Source: DASXAI01 sp963798445
GTDB lineage: Bacteria; Actinomycetota; Acidimicrobiia; Acidimicrobiales; Ilumatobacteraceae
Length of the DNA stretch: 64,000 bases
Assembly (NCBI GenBank): GCA_963798445.1
Contig: CAWCTH010000011.1
Span: 248,001 to 312,000, forward strand
Direction of reading: 5' to 3'
Shown here: one piece after another, positions 37,783 to 46,276 of the stretch
Position numbering within the stretch: the stretch's first letter is position 1
Layout: each line of letters opens with the position of its first letter
Position numbers and translations under genes: made by a program
Notes under the pieces: generated by a model
Databases searched by the model: none
Told to the model about the DNA's origin: nothing
The model's input: only the letters and a program-made list of their open reading frames with translations

Positions 37783-37788
37783 TAGCGT
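37783..37788 (+). promoter_or_regulatory. -10 (TAGCGT) of the pst operon
   Basis: Ten nt past the last GTTCACC unit and 35 nt before the pstS start; implies a ~29-nt leader containing AAAGGAG. Confidence 0.55.
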
Positions 37789-37823
37789 GCTCCACGGTTT
37801 CAACCACCAAAGGAGACCGAAGC

Positions 37824-38948
37824 GTGAACATGACCAAGCGACGCGGGGCAGCCCTGGTGGGCGTGCTCGCTCTCGCACTCGTGGCGGCCGCGTGCGGCGG
37901 GGACAACTCCGGCAGCAGCTCGTCGGCCACAACTGCGGCCAGTGCCGCCACCACCGCCGCATCCGGCGCCACCACGGCGGCGCCGACCGGGACCACCGTG
38001 AAGGTGTCGGGCACGCTGCAGGGCAGCGGCTCGACGTTCCAGCTCGCCTACCAGCAGGAAGCGATCGACACCTTCACCAAGGACAACAGCGGCACGACCA
38101 TCACCTATGGCGGTGGCGGCTCGGGCAAGGGCCGCACCGACCTCAAGGGCAAGGTCGTCGACTTCGCCGGGTCCGACTCGCCGTTCGCCGACACGGACAA
38201 GCCGGCCGAGCCCGTGCTCTACTTCCCCGTCCTGTTGGGCCCCATCACGATCTCGTACAAGCTCAGTGGCGTCGACAAGCTGCAACTGTCGCCGGACACG
38301 ATCGCCAACATCTTCCAGCGCGCCATCAAGACGTGGGACGATCCGGCCATCGCCGCCGACAACCCCGGGGTCAAGCTGCCGAACACGCCCATCACCGTGG
38401 CCCACCGCTCCGACGGATCGGGCACCACCGACAACTTCACCAAGTACCTCGTGGCCGCCGCCCCCAGCACGTGGACGCTGAAGAGCGGCTCCACCATCGA
38501 GTGGCCGGCAGACACGCAGGCCGGTGCCGGCAACCAGGGCGTGGCCCAGATCGTCACCCAGACCGATGGCGGCGTCGGCTACGTCGACCTGTCGGACGCA
38601 AAGGCGTCGGGTCTCTCCTATGCCTCGGTGAAGAACTCGGCCGGCAAGTACATCGAGCCCACGCCGGACTCGGCCTCGGCCGCCGGCGACGGCATCACCG
38701 TGAATCCCGACCTCACGTTCGCGGCCATCAACTCGTCGGCGCCCACCGCCTACCCGATCACCTACCAGACGTGGGTGATCGTGTATCAGAACCAGGCTGA
38801 CGCGGGGAAGGGCGCGCTCCTCAAGGCGTACCTGAACTATCTGCTCGGCGACGGGCAAAAGATGCTGGGCGACCTCGACTACGCCCCGCTGCCGGCGAGC
38901 TTGCAGACGAAGACGCTCGCCCAGATCGACCAGATCAAGGTGGGCTGA
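37824..38948 (+). CDS. pstS: Phosphate-binding lipoprotein PstS
   Basis: 374 aa. Lipobox ALALVAAACGG, then a Ser/Thr/Ala linker, then the binding protein: LQGSGSTFQLAYQQEAIDTF, YGGGGSGKGRTDLKGKVVDFAGSDSPF, and TVAHRSDGSGTTDNFTKYL, the phosphate-contacting loops. GTG start selected because AAAGGAG is 8 nt upstream (14 nt from the ATG at 37830). Delivers phosphate to PstCAB. First gene of the pst unit behind a PHO box. Confidence 0.93.
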   Translation: MNMTKRRGAALVGVLALALVAAACGGDNSGSSSSATTAASAATTAASGATTAAPTGTTVKVSGTLQGSGSTFQLAYQQEAIDTFTKDNSGTTITYGGGGSGKGRTDLKGKVVDFAGSDSPFADTDKPAEPVLYFPVLLGPITISYKLSGVDKLQLSPDTIANIFQRAIKTWDDPAIAADNPGVKLPNTPITVAHRSDGSGTTDNFTKYLVAAAPSTWTLKSGSTIEWPADTQAGAGNQGVAQIVTQTDGGVGYVDLSDAKASGLSYASVKNSAGKYIEPTPDSASAAGDGITVNPDLTFAAINSSAPTAYPITYQTWVIVYQNQADAGKGALLKAYLNYLLGDGQKMLGDLDYAPLPASLQTKTLAQIDQIKVG

Positions 38949-38966
38949 TCCACACGGAGCAAGATG

Positions 38967-39004
38967 GTGCCCGACCGCCGCGTCACGAGGGGGCGGTCGG
39001 GCAC
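38967..39004 (+). terminator. Intercistronic hairpin between pstS and pstC
   Basis: Perfect 13-bp stem GTGCCCGACCGCC / GGCGGTCGGGCAC with a 12-nt loop, no U-tract. Well placed to cut or stabilise mRNA so that pstS is expressed more than pstCAB. Confidence 0.7.
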
Positions 39005-39021
39005 TGCTCGTCAGGAGGCCA

Positions 39022-40011
39022 ATGACCGCCGTCCTCACCCCCCCCGAGGTCCAGCCCGACCAACCGGAACGGCAACCCGACCTCACCGGCCGCAAGCGCT
39101 ACGGCGACAAGACCTTCATGATCATCGCCGTCGCCGCCGGCTGCTCGGTCTTGGCCATCCTGATCCTGATCGCGTATTCCACGACCAAGGAAGCGTGGCC
39201 GATCTTCCAGGACGACGCCTGGGGCTTCCTGTTCACCAAACGATGGGCGCCCAACGAGGGCAAGTTCGGCAGCCTCGCCTTCGTCTACGGCACGCTCCTC
39301 ACCTCGGCCATCGCGCTGATCTTCGCCGTCCCGGTCTCCATCGGCATCGCCCTGTTCATGACCGAGGTGGCGCCGCAGTGGTTGAAGCGGCCCATCGTCG
39401 CCCTCATCGACCTGCTGGCCGTCGTGCCCTCGGTCGTGTTCGGGCTCTGGGGCGTGCTCGTACTGGCCGAGCCGATCAGCGACTTCTACCAGAAGGTGAG
39501 CGACGCCCTTTCGCCTATCCCCGTCATCGGCGGCCTGTTCGAGGGGCCGGTGAACGGGCGGGCGTTCTTCACCGCCGGACTGATCCTCGCCATCATGATC
39601 GTGCCCATCATCACGTCCCTCACCCGGGAGGTGATCGAGACCACGCCGGTCACCGAGAAGGAAGCGGCCTACGGCCTCGGCGGAACGCGATGGGAGATGA
39701 TCCGGGGATCGATCATCCCGCACAGCAAGGGCGGCATCGTGGGCGCGGTCACGCTTGGCCTGGGTCGGGCCATGGGCGAGACGATCGCCGTCGCTCTGGT
39801 CATCGGCTCGAACCCGCAGATCACGGAGAAGCTGTTCCAGCCCGGCTACTCCATGCCCTCGGTGATCGCCAACGAGTTCGGTGAGAGCTCGGGTCTGTGG
39901 CAGGCCTCACTGATTGCGCTGGGCGTGGAGCTGTTCGCTCTCACCATCCTGATCAACCTGGCCGCCAACTTCCTCGTACAGCGATCGATCAAGAGGAGCC
40001 GGGGCGAATGA
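39022..40011 (+). CDS. pstC: Phosphate ABC transporter permease PstC
   Basis: 329 aa, six membrane helices, with the long periplasmic stretch after the first (FLFTKRWAPNEGKFGSLAFVYGTLLTS). The EAA loop reads EKEAAYGLGGTRWEMIRGSIIPHSKGGIVGAV. AGGAGG upstream of the ATG. Overlaps pstA by 4 nt. Confidence 0.93.
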   Translation: MTAVLTPPEVQPDQPERQPDLTGRKRYGDKTFMIIAVAAGCSVLAILILIAYSTTKEAWPIFQDDAWGFLFTKRWAPNEGKFGSLAFVYGTLLTSAIALIFAVPVSIGIALFMTEVAPQWLKRPIVALIDLLAVVPSVVFGLWGVLVLAEPISDFYQKVSDALSPIPVIGGLFEGPVNGRAFFTAGLILAIMIVPIITSLTREVIETTPVTEKEAAYGLGGTRWEMIRGSIIPHSKGGIVGAVTLGLGRAMGETIAVALVIGSNPQITEKLFQPGYSMPSVIANEFGESSGLWQASLIALGVELFALTILINLAANFLVQRSIKRSRGE

Positions 40012-40907
40012 CGACGACACTGGTCGCGCCAGGCGCGCCCGACCTGAGCCCCAAACGCAGCCGTCGTACCGTGCGCAACTCCATGGCCACGGTGCTGATG
40101 GGTCTCTGTGTGGTGATCGTGGTGGTACCGCTGGGCTTCGTGCTGTTCACCGTGGTCCAGAAGGGCATCTCCGCCATTTCCGCCGAGTGGTTCACCGAAG
40201 ACATCCCGCCGGTGCGCCGCGTCGGTCCGGGCATGGCCCCGGCCATCGTCGGCACCCTGGTCATCACCGGCCTCGCCGCACTGATGGCAGTGCCGCTCGG
40301 CATCCTGGGCGCGATCTATCTGCACGAGTACGGCAAGAAGGGTCGCCTGGCGCGAGTGCTGCGGTTCTTCGCCGATGTGATGACGGGCGTGCCGTCGATC
40401 ATCATGGGCCTGTTCATCTTCACGATCTGGGTGGTCCGCTTTGGCGTCGACGGGGTGACCGGTTTCGCTGGTTCCCTTGCTCTCGCCTGCCTCATGCTGC
40501 CGATCATCATCCGCTCCACCGAGGAGATGCTCCGCCTGGTGCCCGACCATCTGCGGGAGGCCAGCATGGCGTTGGGCTCCAGCCAGTCGCGCACCATCCT
40601 CACGGTGGTGCTGCCCACGGCGCTGCCCGGCATCCTGTCGGGGGTGCTGCTGGCCATCGCCCGCGCCGCCGGTGAGACGGCGCCGCTGCTGTTCACCGTG
40701 GGCGCGGCCACCGCCGTCAACTGGAACCCGTTCAGTGGTCCCAATACGGCCCTGTCACTACAGATCTTCAGCAACGCGTCGCAACCCTTTCCCGGGGCCC
40801 AGGAGCGGGCATGGGGCGCCGCCCTTACGCTGATCGCTCTGACGTTCATCTTCCTGGTCCTGTCCCGCCTCGTCGCGGCGCGCTTCAACCCCATGAGAGG
40901 CCGGTGA
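40008..40907 (+). CDS. pstA: Phosphate ABC transporter permease PstA
   Basis: 299 aa, six membrane helices. EAA loop LREASMALGSSQSRTILTVVLPTALPGILSGVLLAIARAAGETAPLLFT is the clear PstA signature. ATGA overlap with pstC; pstB follows after 4 nt. Forms the channel with PstC. Confidence 0.93.
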   Translation: MTTTLVAPGAPDLSPKRSRRTVRNSMATVLMGLCVVIVVVPLGFVLFTVVQKGISAISAEWFTEDIPPVRRVGPGMAPAIVGTLVITGLAALMAVPLGILGAIYLHEYGKKGRLARVLRFFADVMTGVPSIIMGLFIFTIWVVRFGVDGVTGFAGSLALACLMLPIIIRSTEEMLRLVPDHLREASMALGSSQSRTILTVVLPTALPGILSGVLLAIARAAGETAPLLFTVGAATAVNWNPFSGPNTALSLQIFSNASQPFPGAQERAWGAALTLIALTFIFLVLSRLVAARFNPMRGR

Positions 40908-40911
40908 CGGT

Positions 40912-41850
40912 ATGTCCAACCAGCGAGGGGATCACCTCATGCCATCCTTTACCGACGTGGCACGCGACGGCGCAGGCATCGAGGATTCCTCCAACGTCCC
41001 GGTGATCGACGAGGCCGCCGAGAAGCCCGGTCACGTGGCCTCGGCGCCGGTCGCCGGCACCACCGGGAAGGTCGTGTTCCAGATCAGCGACCTCGCCGTC
41101 TACTACGGCAGCTTCCGCGCCGTGCGGGAAGTGAACCTCGCCGTACGCCAGCACGAGATCACCGCCTTCATCGGACCATCGGGCTGCGGCAAGACCACGG
41201 TGCTGCGCTGCCTCAACCGCATGAACGACCTCATCCCGACCGCTCGCGTCGAGGGCCAAATCCTGTACCACGACACGGACCTCTACGGGGCGAACGTGTC
41301 GGCGGCAGAGGTGCGCCGCCACATCGGCATGGTGTTCCAGCGCCCGAACCCGTTTCCCAAGAGCATCTACGACAACGTCGCCTTCGGTCCCCGGATCAAC
41401 GGTGTGCGCAAGAAGGCCGAGCTCGACGACATCATCGAGCGGTCCCTGCGGGGGGCCGCGCTGTGGGACGAGGTGAAGGACCGGCTCAAGTCGTCGGCCC
41501 TCGGCATGTCGGGTGGTCAGCAGCAGCGGCTGTGCATCGCGCGGGCCATGGCGGTCGAGCCCGAGGTGGTGCTCATGGACGAGCCGTGCTCGGCCCTCGA
41601 CCCCATCGCCACCGCGCGCATCGAAGAGCTCATGCGGGAGATCAAGGACCAGTACACGATCGTCATCGTCACCCACAACATGCAGCAGGCAGCGCGGGTC
41701 AGCGACAGGACTGCATTCTTCACCACCGAGGTATCAGCGGAGGGCGACCGGCGCACGGGCCGCTTGGTCGAGTTCGACGAGACGGAGAGGATCTTCTCCA
41801 ACCCGTCGGACACGAGGACCGAGAACTACGTCACCGGCAGGTTCGGATGA
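40912..41850 (+). CDS. pstB: Phosphate ABC transporter ATPase PstB
   Basis: 312 aa. A ~50-residue N-terminal extension precedes the ATPase core. Walker A GPSGCGKTTVLRCLNRMNDL, Q-loop VFQRPNPFPKSIYDNVAFG, signature MSGGQQQRLCIARA, Walker B VVLMDEPCSALDP, switch His in VTHNMQQAARVSD. The ATG at 40939 with GAGGGG 8 nt upstream is an equally good start and would remove 9 residues. Confidence 0.93.
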   Translation: MSNQRGDHLMPSFTDVARDGAGIEDSSNVPVIDEAAEKPGHVASAPVAGTTGKVVFQISDLAVYYGSFRAVREVNLAVRQHEITAFIGPSGCGKTTVLRCLNRMNDLIPTARVEGQILYHDTDLYGANVSAAEVRRHIGMVFQRPNPFPKSIYDNVAFGPRINGVRKKAELDDIIERSLRGAALWDEVKDRLKSSALGMSGGQQQRLCIARAMAVEPEVVLMDEPCSALDPIATARIEELMREIKDQYTIVIVTHNMQQAARVSDRTAFFTTEVSAEGDRRTGRLVEFDETERIFSNPSDTRTENYVTGRFG

Positions 41851-41866
41851 GCGGAGGGTGGACGTC

Positions 41867-42631
41867 ATGACCGAAGAGCTGCGCAAGAGCTTTCACAGCG
41901 AACTCGACCACATCCGCCAGGGCATCACCCATCTCGCCGCATCGGTGATCGAGGCGATCCCGCGAGCCACCCAGGTGCTGCTCGACCGAGACCTGGAGGG
42001 TGCGGACTACCTCCTGCTGGCCGACCAGCAGATCGACTCCCGCGCGCTCGAACTGGAGGAGCGCTGCTACCAGGTGCTCGCACTCCAGGCGCCGGTGGCC
42101 GCCGATCTGCGCCAGGTGATAGCGGCGGTGAAGATGATCAGCGAGATCGAGCGTTCGGGCGACCTGTGCGTGAACATCTGCAAGGCGGCTCGGCGCATCT
42201 ACGGGGTCGAGCTGGATCCACGGTTGCGCGGGTTGATCACTCGGATGAGCGACCAGGCCCAGCAGCTGTTCAAGTTCGCGATCGACGCCTACGTGGAGGG
42301 CGATGCGCCGCTGGCCGCCGCCGTGCCCGACATGGACGACATGCTCGACCGCTTGCACGCCGAGTTCATCGAGCAGATCTTCGAGAGCCACGCGGAGGAG
42401 AAGCTGCCCCTCCAGGTCGCTGTGCAGCTCGCGTTGGTGGCTCGGTTCTACGAGCGGATCGGGGACCACGCGGTGAACATCTCGCGACGGGTCCGGTACA
42501 TGGTGACCGGCTGGATGCCGGACCACGAAGGTGCCGTCCGGATGCGCTCGCCGTTCATCGGCGACGTGTCCAGTGAAGACCCCTCCGAACCGTCCACCAA
42601 CCCACCCGCCCAACCGCAAGCCCTGGCCTGA
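41867..42631 (+). CDS. phoU: Phosphate signalling regulator PhoU
   Basis: 254 aa with two PhoU three-helix repeats: LEERCYQVLALQAPVAADLRQVIAAVKMISEIERSGDLCVNICK and the second ending LALVARFYERIGDHAVNISRRVRYM. Each holds the E/D-x-x-x-D metal motif. The C-terminal 30 residues are a Pro/Ser-rich tail. GGAGGG is 8 nt upstream. Couples PstB activity to the sensor kinase encoded next. Confidence 0.92.
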   Translation: MTEELRKSFHSELDHIRQGITHLAASVIEAIPRATQVLLDRDLEGADYLLLADQQIDSRALELEERCYQVLALQAPVAADLRQVIAAVKMISEIERSGDLCVNICKAARRIYGVELDPRLRGLITRMSDQAQQLFKFAIDAYVEGDAPLAAAVPDMDDMLDRLHAEFIEQIFESHAEEKLPLQVAVQLALVARFYERIGDHAVNISRRVRYMVTGWMPDHEGAVRMRSPFIGDVSSEDPSEPSTNPPAQPQALA

Positions 42632-43900
42632 GTGGTCATCTTCGCCATCGTCGTCTCGGTCGCCATTGGGCTGACCGTGGGGGCGCTGGTGGCGCAGCGA
42701 CTCACGGTTGAGCGGTTGGGCCGGCTCATGTCGCGCGTCCAGCCCGATCACGCCCAGTTCCCCCGCGTGAACGTGGCTTCGGCCGTGGACCACCTCGAGC
42801 GGGCAGTGGCACGGGAACAGGCCAACACGCTCGCGGCGCGCCTGTCGGTCGAGCGGCTGCGCCACGCCCTCGATGCGCTGCCGACAGGCGTGGTGGTGGC
42901 CGACGAGCGCGGCGCCATCGTGCTGCGCAACGGCGCAGCGCGGCACTTCCTGGGGGTACGCCATGCCGACGTGCTCGTCGACGAGGCCGTTGGGTCGCAC
43001 CTGCGCAGCGCGCTGGCAGGAGAGCACCGGCGCCAGACGCTGGACCTGTACGGGCCCCCGCGGCGCACCGTCGTGGTCACCGCTGTGCCCGTCGCCAGTG
43101 AGACGGGCGCCTTCGCCGCGCTGGCCACCATCGAGGACGTGACCGAACGCAGCCGCCTGGAGGCGATGCGCACCGATTTCGTCGCCAACATCAGCCACGA
43201 GCTACGGACGCCCGTCGGCGCGCTGGCGGTGCTGGCCGAGGCGCTCACCGGCGAGGACGAGCCGGAGCTGCTGCAGCGGCTGGCCGAGAAGATGGTGAAC
43301 GAAGCCCATCGCATGGGCCGCACCATCGAAGACCTGCTGGAGCTGTCGCGCATCGAGCTGGGCGAGTCGCCCCATCGTGACGTGGTCAGTCTCGGCACCG
43401 TGACCGCCGAGGCCGTCGAGCGCGTGCGGCACCTGGCCGACAGCCGCGACATCAGGATCGCCGTGTCTGAGCCCTCCCGCCGGCTCAACGCCGTCGGCGA
43501 TCGCCGCCAGCTGGTGTCGGCGGTGGCCAACCTCGTGGAGAACGGTGTGAAGTACTCCGATGCCGGTTCTACGGTGGAGGTCTCGGCCCGCACCGATGGC
43601 AACTGGGTGGACATCGTCGTGCGCGACCAGGGGATCGGCATCCCGGCCCGCGATCTCGACCGGATCTTCGAGCGCTTCTACCGCGTCGACCGGGCCCGCA
43701 GCCGCGAGACGGGTGGCACCGGTCTCGGCCTGGCCATCGTGCGCCACGTCGCCACGAACCACGGTGGGAGCGTCTCGGTCGCGTCGCAGGAGGGCGCAGG
43801 GTCCACGTTCACGTTGCGCATCCCGGCCGGGCCCGGCCCGGTCGTCGTGTCGCTGCCCCCCTCGGGCAGCCAGCGGTCACCGCTGGAGGAAGCAGGTTGA
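42632..43900 (+). CDS. senX3: Sensor histidine kinase, SenX3/PhoR type
   Basis: 422 aa. One N-terminal membrane helix (residues 1-22), a PAS-like domain at about 75-175 (LDALPTGVVVADERGAIVLRN), HisKA with phospho-acceptor His189 in NISHELRTP, and HATPase boxes NLVENGVKYS, DQGIGIPARDLDRIFERFYR and GGTGLGLAIVRHV. Like SenX3 it lacks a large periplasmic sensor and probably senses phosphate through Pst/PhoU. GTG start directly after the phoU stop. Confidence 0.9.
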   Translation: MVIFAIVVSVAIGLTVGALVAQRLTVERLGRLMSRVQPDHAQFPRVNVASAVDHLERAVAREQANTLAARLSVERLRHALDALPTGVVVADERGAIVLRNGAARHFLGVRHADVLVDEAVGSHLRSALAGEHRRQTLDLYGPPRRTVVVTAVPVASETGAFAALATIEDVTERSRLEAMRTDFVANISHELRTPVGALAVLAEALTGEDEPELLQRLAEKMVNEAHRMGRTIEDLLELSRIELGESPHRDVVSLGTVTAEAVERVRHLADSRDIRIAVSEPSRRLNAVGDRRQLVSAVANLVENGVKYSDAGSTVEVSARTDGNWVDIVVRDQGIGIPARDLDRIFERFYRVDRARSRETGGTGLGLAIVRHVATNHGGSVSVASQEGAGSTFTLRIPAGPGPVVVSLPPSGSQRSPLEEAG

Positions 43901-44601
43901 GCGTGAGTGAGACCACCATCCTCGTCGTCGAGGACGAGGAGAGCTTCATCGAAGCGTTGACGCTGGGGTTGAAGCGAGAGGGCTTCCGCGTCCAGATCGC
44001 GCGTGATGGGGCGCAGGCGCTCGATCTGTTCGACGCGGTCAACCCCGATCTGGTGCTGCTCGACGTGATGCTGCCCAAGATCTCCGGCATCGACGTGTGC
44101 CGCCAGATCCGCAAGCGCAGCCAGGTACCCATCATCATGGTGACGGCCAAAGGCGCCGAGATCGACACGGTCGTCGGCCTGGAAGTCGGCGCCGACGACT
44201 ACGTCACCAAGCCGTACCGCCTGCGCGAGCTGGTGGCCCGGATGCGCGCCGTGCTGCGCCGGGCACCCCGCGATCGAGACGGCGAAGCCTCCGGCGAGGT
44301 GCTGCAGGTCGGCGACGTCGCCCTCGACCCGGAGCGCCACGAGGTCGTCATCCGGGGCGAGCACGTGCAGCTCCCGCTGAAGGAGTTCGAGCTGCTCGAG
44401 CTCCTGCTCGACAACGCCGGCCGGGTACTGACCCGCGAGACGCTCATCGACCGGGTCTGGGGGTCGGACTACGTGGGTGACACGAAGACGCTCGACGTGC
44501 ACATCAAGCGGCTGCGCTCGAAGGTGGAAGACGATCCTCCCAGCCCCAGCCGCATCGTCACCATCCGCGGCCTGGGCTACAAGTTCGAGTCGCCCCGGTA
44601 G
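43897..44601 (+). CDS. regX3: Phosphate response regulator, RegX3/PhoP type
   Basis: 234 aa. Receiver with phospho-Asp56 (LVLLDVMLPK), Lys in VTKPYRLREL, and an OmpR-type winged helix (LKEFELLELLLDNAGRVLTRETLIDRVWG...HIKRLRSKVEDD...IVTIRGLGYKFE). I take the TTG that overlaps the senX3 stop (TTGA), with GGAGGA 6 nt upstream; the GTG at 43903 is possible. Expected to bind the GTTCACC repeats before pstS. Confidence 0.92.
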   Translation: MSVSETTILVVEDEESFIEALTLGLKREGFRVQIARDGAQALDLFDAVNPDLVLLDVMLPKISGIDVCRQIRKRSQVPIIMVTAKGAEIDTVVGLEVGADDYVTKPYRLRELVARMRAVLRRAPRDRDGEASGEVLQVGDVALDPERHEVVIRGEHVQLPLKEFELLELLLDNAGRVLTRETLIDRVWGSDYVGDTKTLDVHIKRLRSKVEDDPPSPSRIVTIRGLGYKFESPR

Positions 44602-44655
44602 CTCGCTTGCCGTGACGGCTCCGGGGGCGGGGCGACGGGGCGGGGCGCGAGCGCC

Positions 44656-44739
44656 GGGGTGGGGGGCGGGTGGGAGGGGGTGGGGGGCGGGTGGGAGGGG
44701 GTGGGGGGCGGGTGGGAGGGGGTGGGGGGCGGGTGGGAG
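44656..44739 (+). repeat. Four perfect copies of a 21-bp G-rich unit
   Basis: Unit is 21 bp with composition 17 G, 2 T, 1 C, 1 A, starting GGGGTGGGGGG. Eight or more G3+ runs make it a strong G-quadruplex candidate on the coding strand, between regX3 and the MFS promoter. Confidence 0.9.
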
Positions 44740-44768
44740 GGGTGCGACCGCCTCGGGCGACCGGCTCC

Positions 44769-44774
44769 TACGAT
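44769..44774 (+). promoter_or_regulatory. -10 hexamer TACGAT for the leaderless MFS gene
   Basis: TACGAT, 6 nt before the GTG at 44781, 29 nt after the 21-bp repeats. Confidence 0.5.
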
Positions 44775-44780
44775 GGACTC

Positions 44781-46136
44781 GTGACCACGGCTGACGGCGA
44801 CCGGGCCACCGGCGGCCCGGTTCCTGGGCGCGGTGACGACCGACCGGCGCCGCCGCGCCGGCGCCTCGTGGTGTCGCCCTTCGCCCGGCTGGCCCGCACT
44901 CACGCCCTGATGGCGGCGGGTGACGCCGTCATCGCCCTCGCTCTGGCGGGCTCGCTGTTCTTCGACATCAGCCCGGGCGCCGCCCGCACCAAGGTCGGGC
45001 TCTACCTGCTGTTCACGATGCTGCCGTTCACCATCGTGGCGCCGCTGGTGGGTCCGGCCATCGACCGCATGGCCGGCGGCCGGCGCGCCATCGTCGTGAT
45101 CTGCACCTCCGGCAAGGCGATCGTCAGCGTCTTCATGATCACCCACCTCGACGGCCTGGCCCTGTTCCCGCTCGCCTTCACCACGCTGGTGCTCTCGAAG
45201 GCCTATGCCGTGAGCAAGAGCGCCCTCGTGCCGAGCCTCGTGCGCAACGACGAGGAGCTGGTGGAGGCCAACTCGAAGCTCGGTCTGATCGCCGGCGTGG
45301 TGGGGTTCACGGCGGCGGTGCCGGCGGTGGTGCTGCAGCTCATCAGCGCCCAGGCCACCGTGGCCTTCTCCGCTCTCATCTTCGCTCTGGCGACCGTGAT
45401 GGCGTGGCAGATCCCCAAGAAGATCGTGATCGCCGCCGATCGTGAGCAGGCCGTCGAGGCGGCCGAGCTGCGCTCCGGGGGCATCCGCCTGGCGGCGTCG
45501 GCGATGGCGTTCCTGCGGGCGGTGGTGGGCTTCCTCACCTTCCAGATCGCGTTCTGGTTCCGCAACACCGGCGCATCCACGGTGTGGTTCGGGATCGTGC
45601 TCGTCTTCTCGGCCGTCGGGACGTTGGCGGGGAACGCCGTCGGGCCGCTCGTGCGCCAGCAGCTGAAGGAAGAGCGCATGCTGGTAGCCGCCCTCGGGCT
45701 CACCGCCGTCGGTGGCACCATCGCCGCCATCTTCGGGGGGCGGGCGACGGCCGCCCTGCTGTCGTGCATCGTCGGGTTCGGGGCGGCGCTGGCCCGGCTG
45801 GCGTTCGACTCGATCGTGCAACGCGATGCACCCGACGCCAACCGGGGCCGGGCGTTCGCCCGGTTCGAGACCCGCTTCCAGCTGGGCTGGGTGACGGCTG
45901 CGGCGGTGCCCGTGATCATCCCCATCCCCGGGTGGCTCGGCTTCGCCATCGTGGCCGCCATCTCCGCCTTCGCCATGTTCTCCTACCTCGCCGGTGCGAG
46001 GTACCTGCGCCAGCGGGGCGAGCTGCCGGAGCGGTTGTCGAGGCGGGCGTGGCGGGAGATGCAACGCCGGCGGGCGATACGCCAGGCCTCCGGCGCCGGC
46101 ACGCCGCTGCCGCCCCCCGCCCCACCCCGGCAGTGA
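44781..46136 (+). CDS. Major facilitator superfamily transporter
   Basis: 451 aa, about 11-12 membrane helices after a 40-residue polar N-terminus. The cytoplasmic loop GPAIDRMAGGRRAIV is the MFS motif A equivalent; the layout resembles the MFS_3/enterobactin-exporter-like group. C-terminal ~50 residues are basic, then Pro-rich. Substrate unknown. It follows the 21-bp tandem repeat array, which may affect its transcription. Confidence 0.75.
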   Translation: MTTADGDRATGGPVPGRGDDRPAPPRRRLVVSPFARLARTHALMAAGDAVIALALAGSLFFDISPGAARTKVGLYLLFTMLPFTIVAPLVGPAIDRMAGGRRAIVVICTSGKAIVSVFMITHLDGLALFPLAFTTLVLSKAYAVSKSALVPSLVRNDEELVEANSKLGLIAGVVGFTAAVPAVVLQLISAQATVAFSALIFALATVMAWQIPKKIVIAADREQAVEAAELRSGGIRLAASAMAFLRAVVGFLTFQIAFWFRNTGASTVWFGIVLVFSAVGTLAGNAVGPLVRQQLKEERMLVAALGLTAVGGTIAAIFGGRATAALLSCIVGFGAALARLAFDSIVQRDAPDANRGRAFARFETRFQLGWVTAAAVPVIIPIPGWLGFAIVAAISAFAMFSYLAGARYLRQRGELPERLSRRAWREMQRRRAIRQASGAGTPLPPPAPPRQ

Positions 46137-46276
46137 GCCAGCGGCCGCCGGCCGCCATGGTGCCGCCCGCCCGAACACCATCTGATGCGCGAAACGGGCC
46201 GTAGACGACCGAAAAGCGCGTCAGTTCGCCGAGGGGTGGCAGCGGGCGACCGCGCTGCGGGCGATCTCGCCGGGCG

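Noticed and set aside
44577..46181. 534-aa minus frame across the MFS gene and the 21-bp repeats (PPPTPSH repeats)
   Set aside because: Repeat peptides come from the G-rich tandem DNA; the opposite strand encodes a plausible 12-helix MFS protein with its own promoter.
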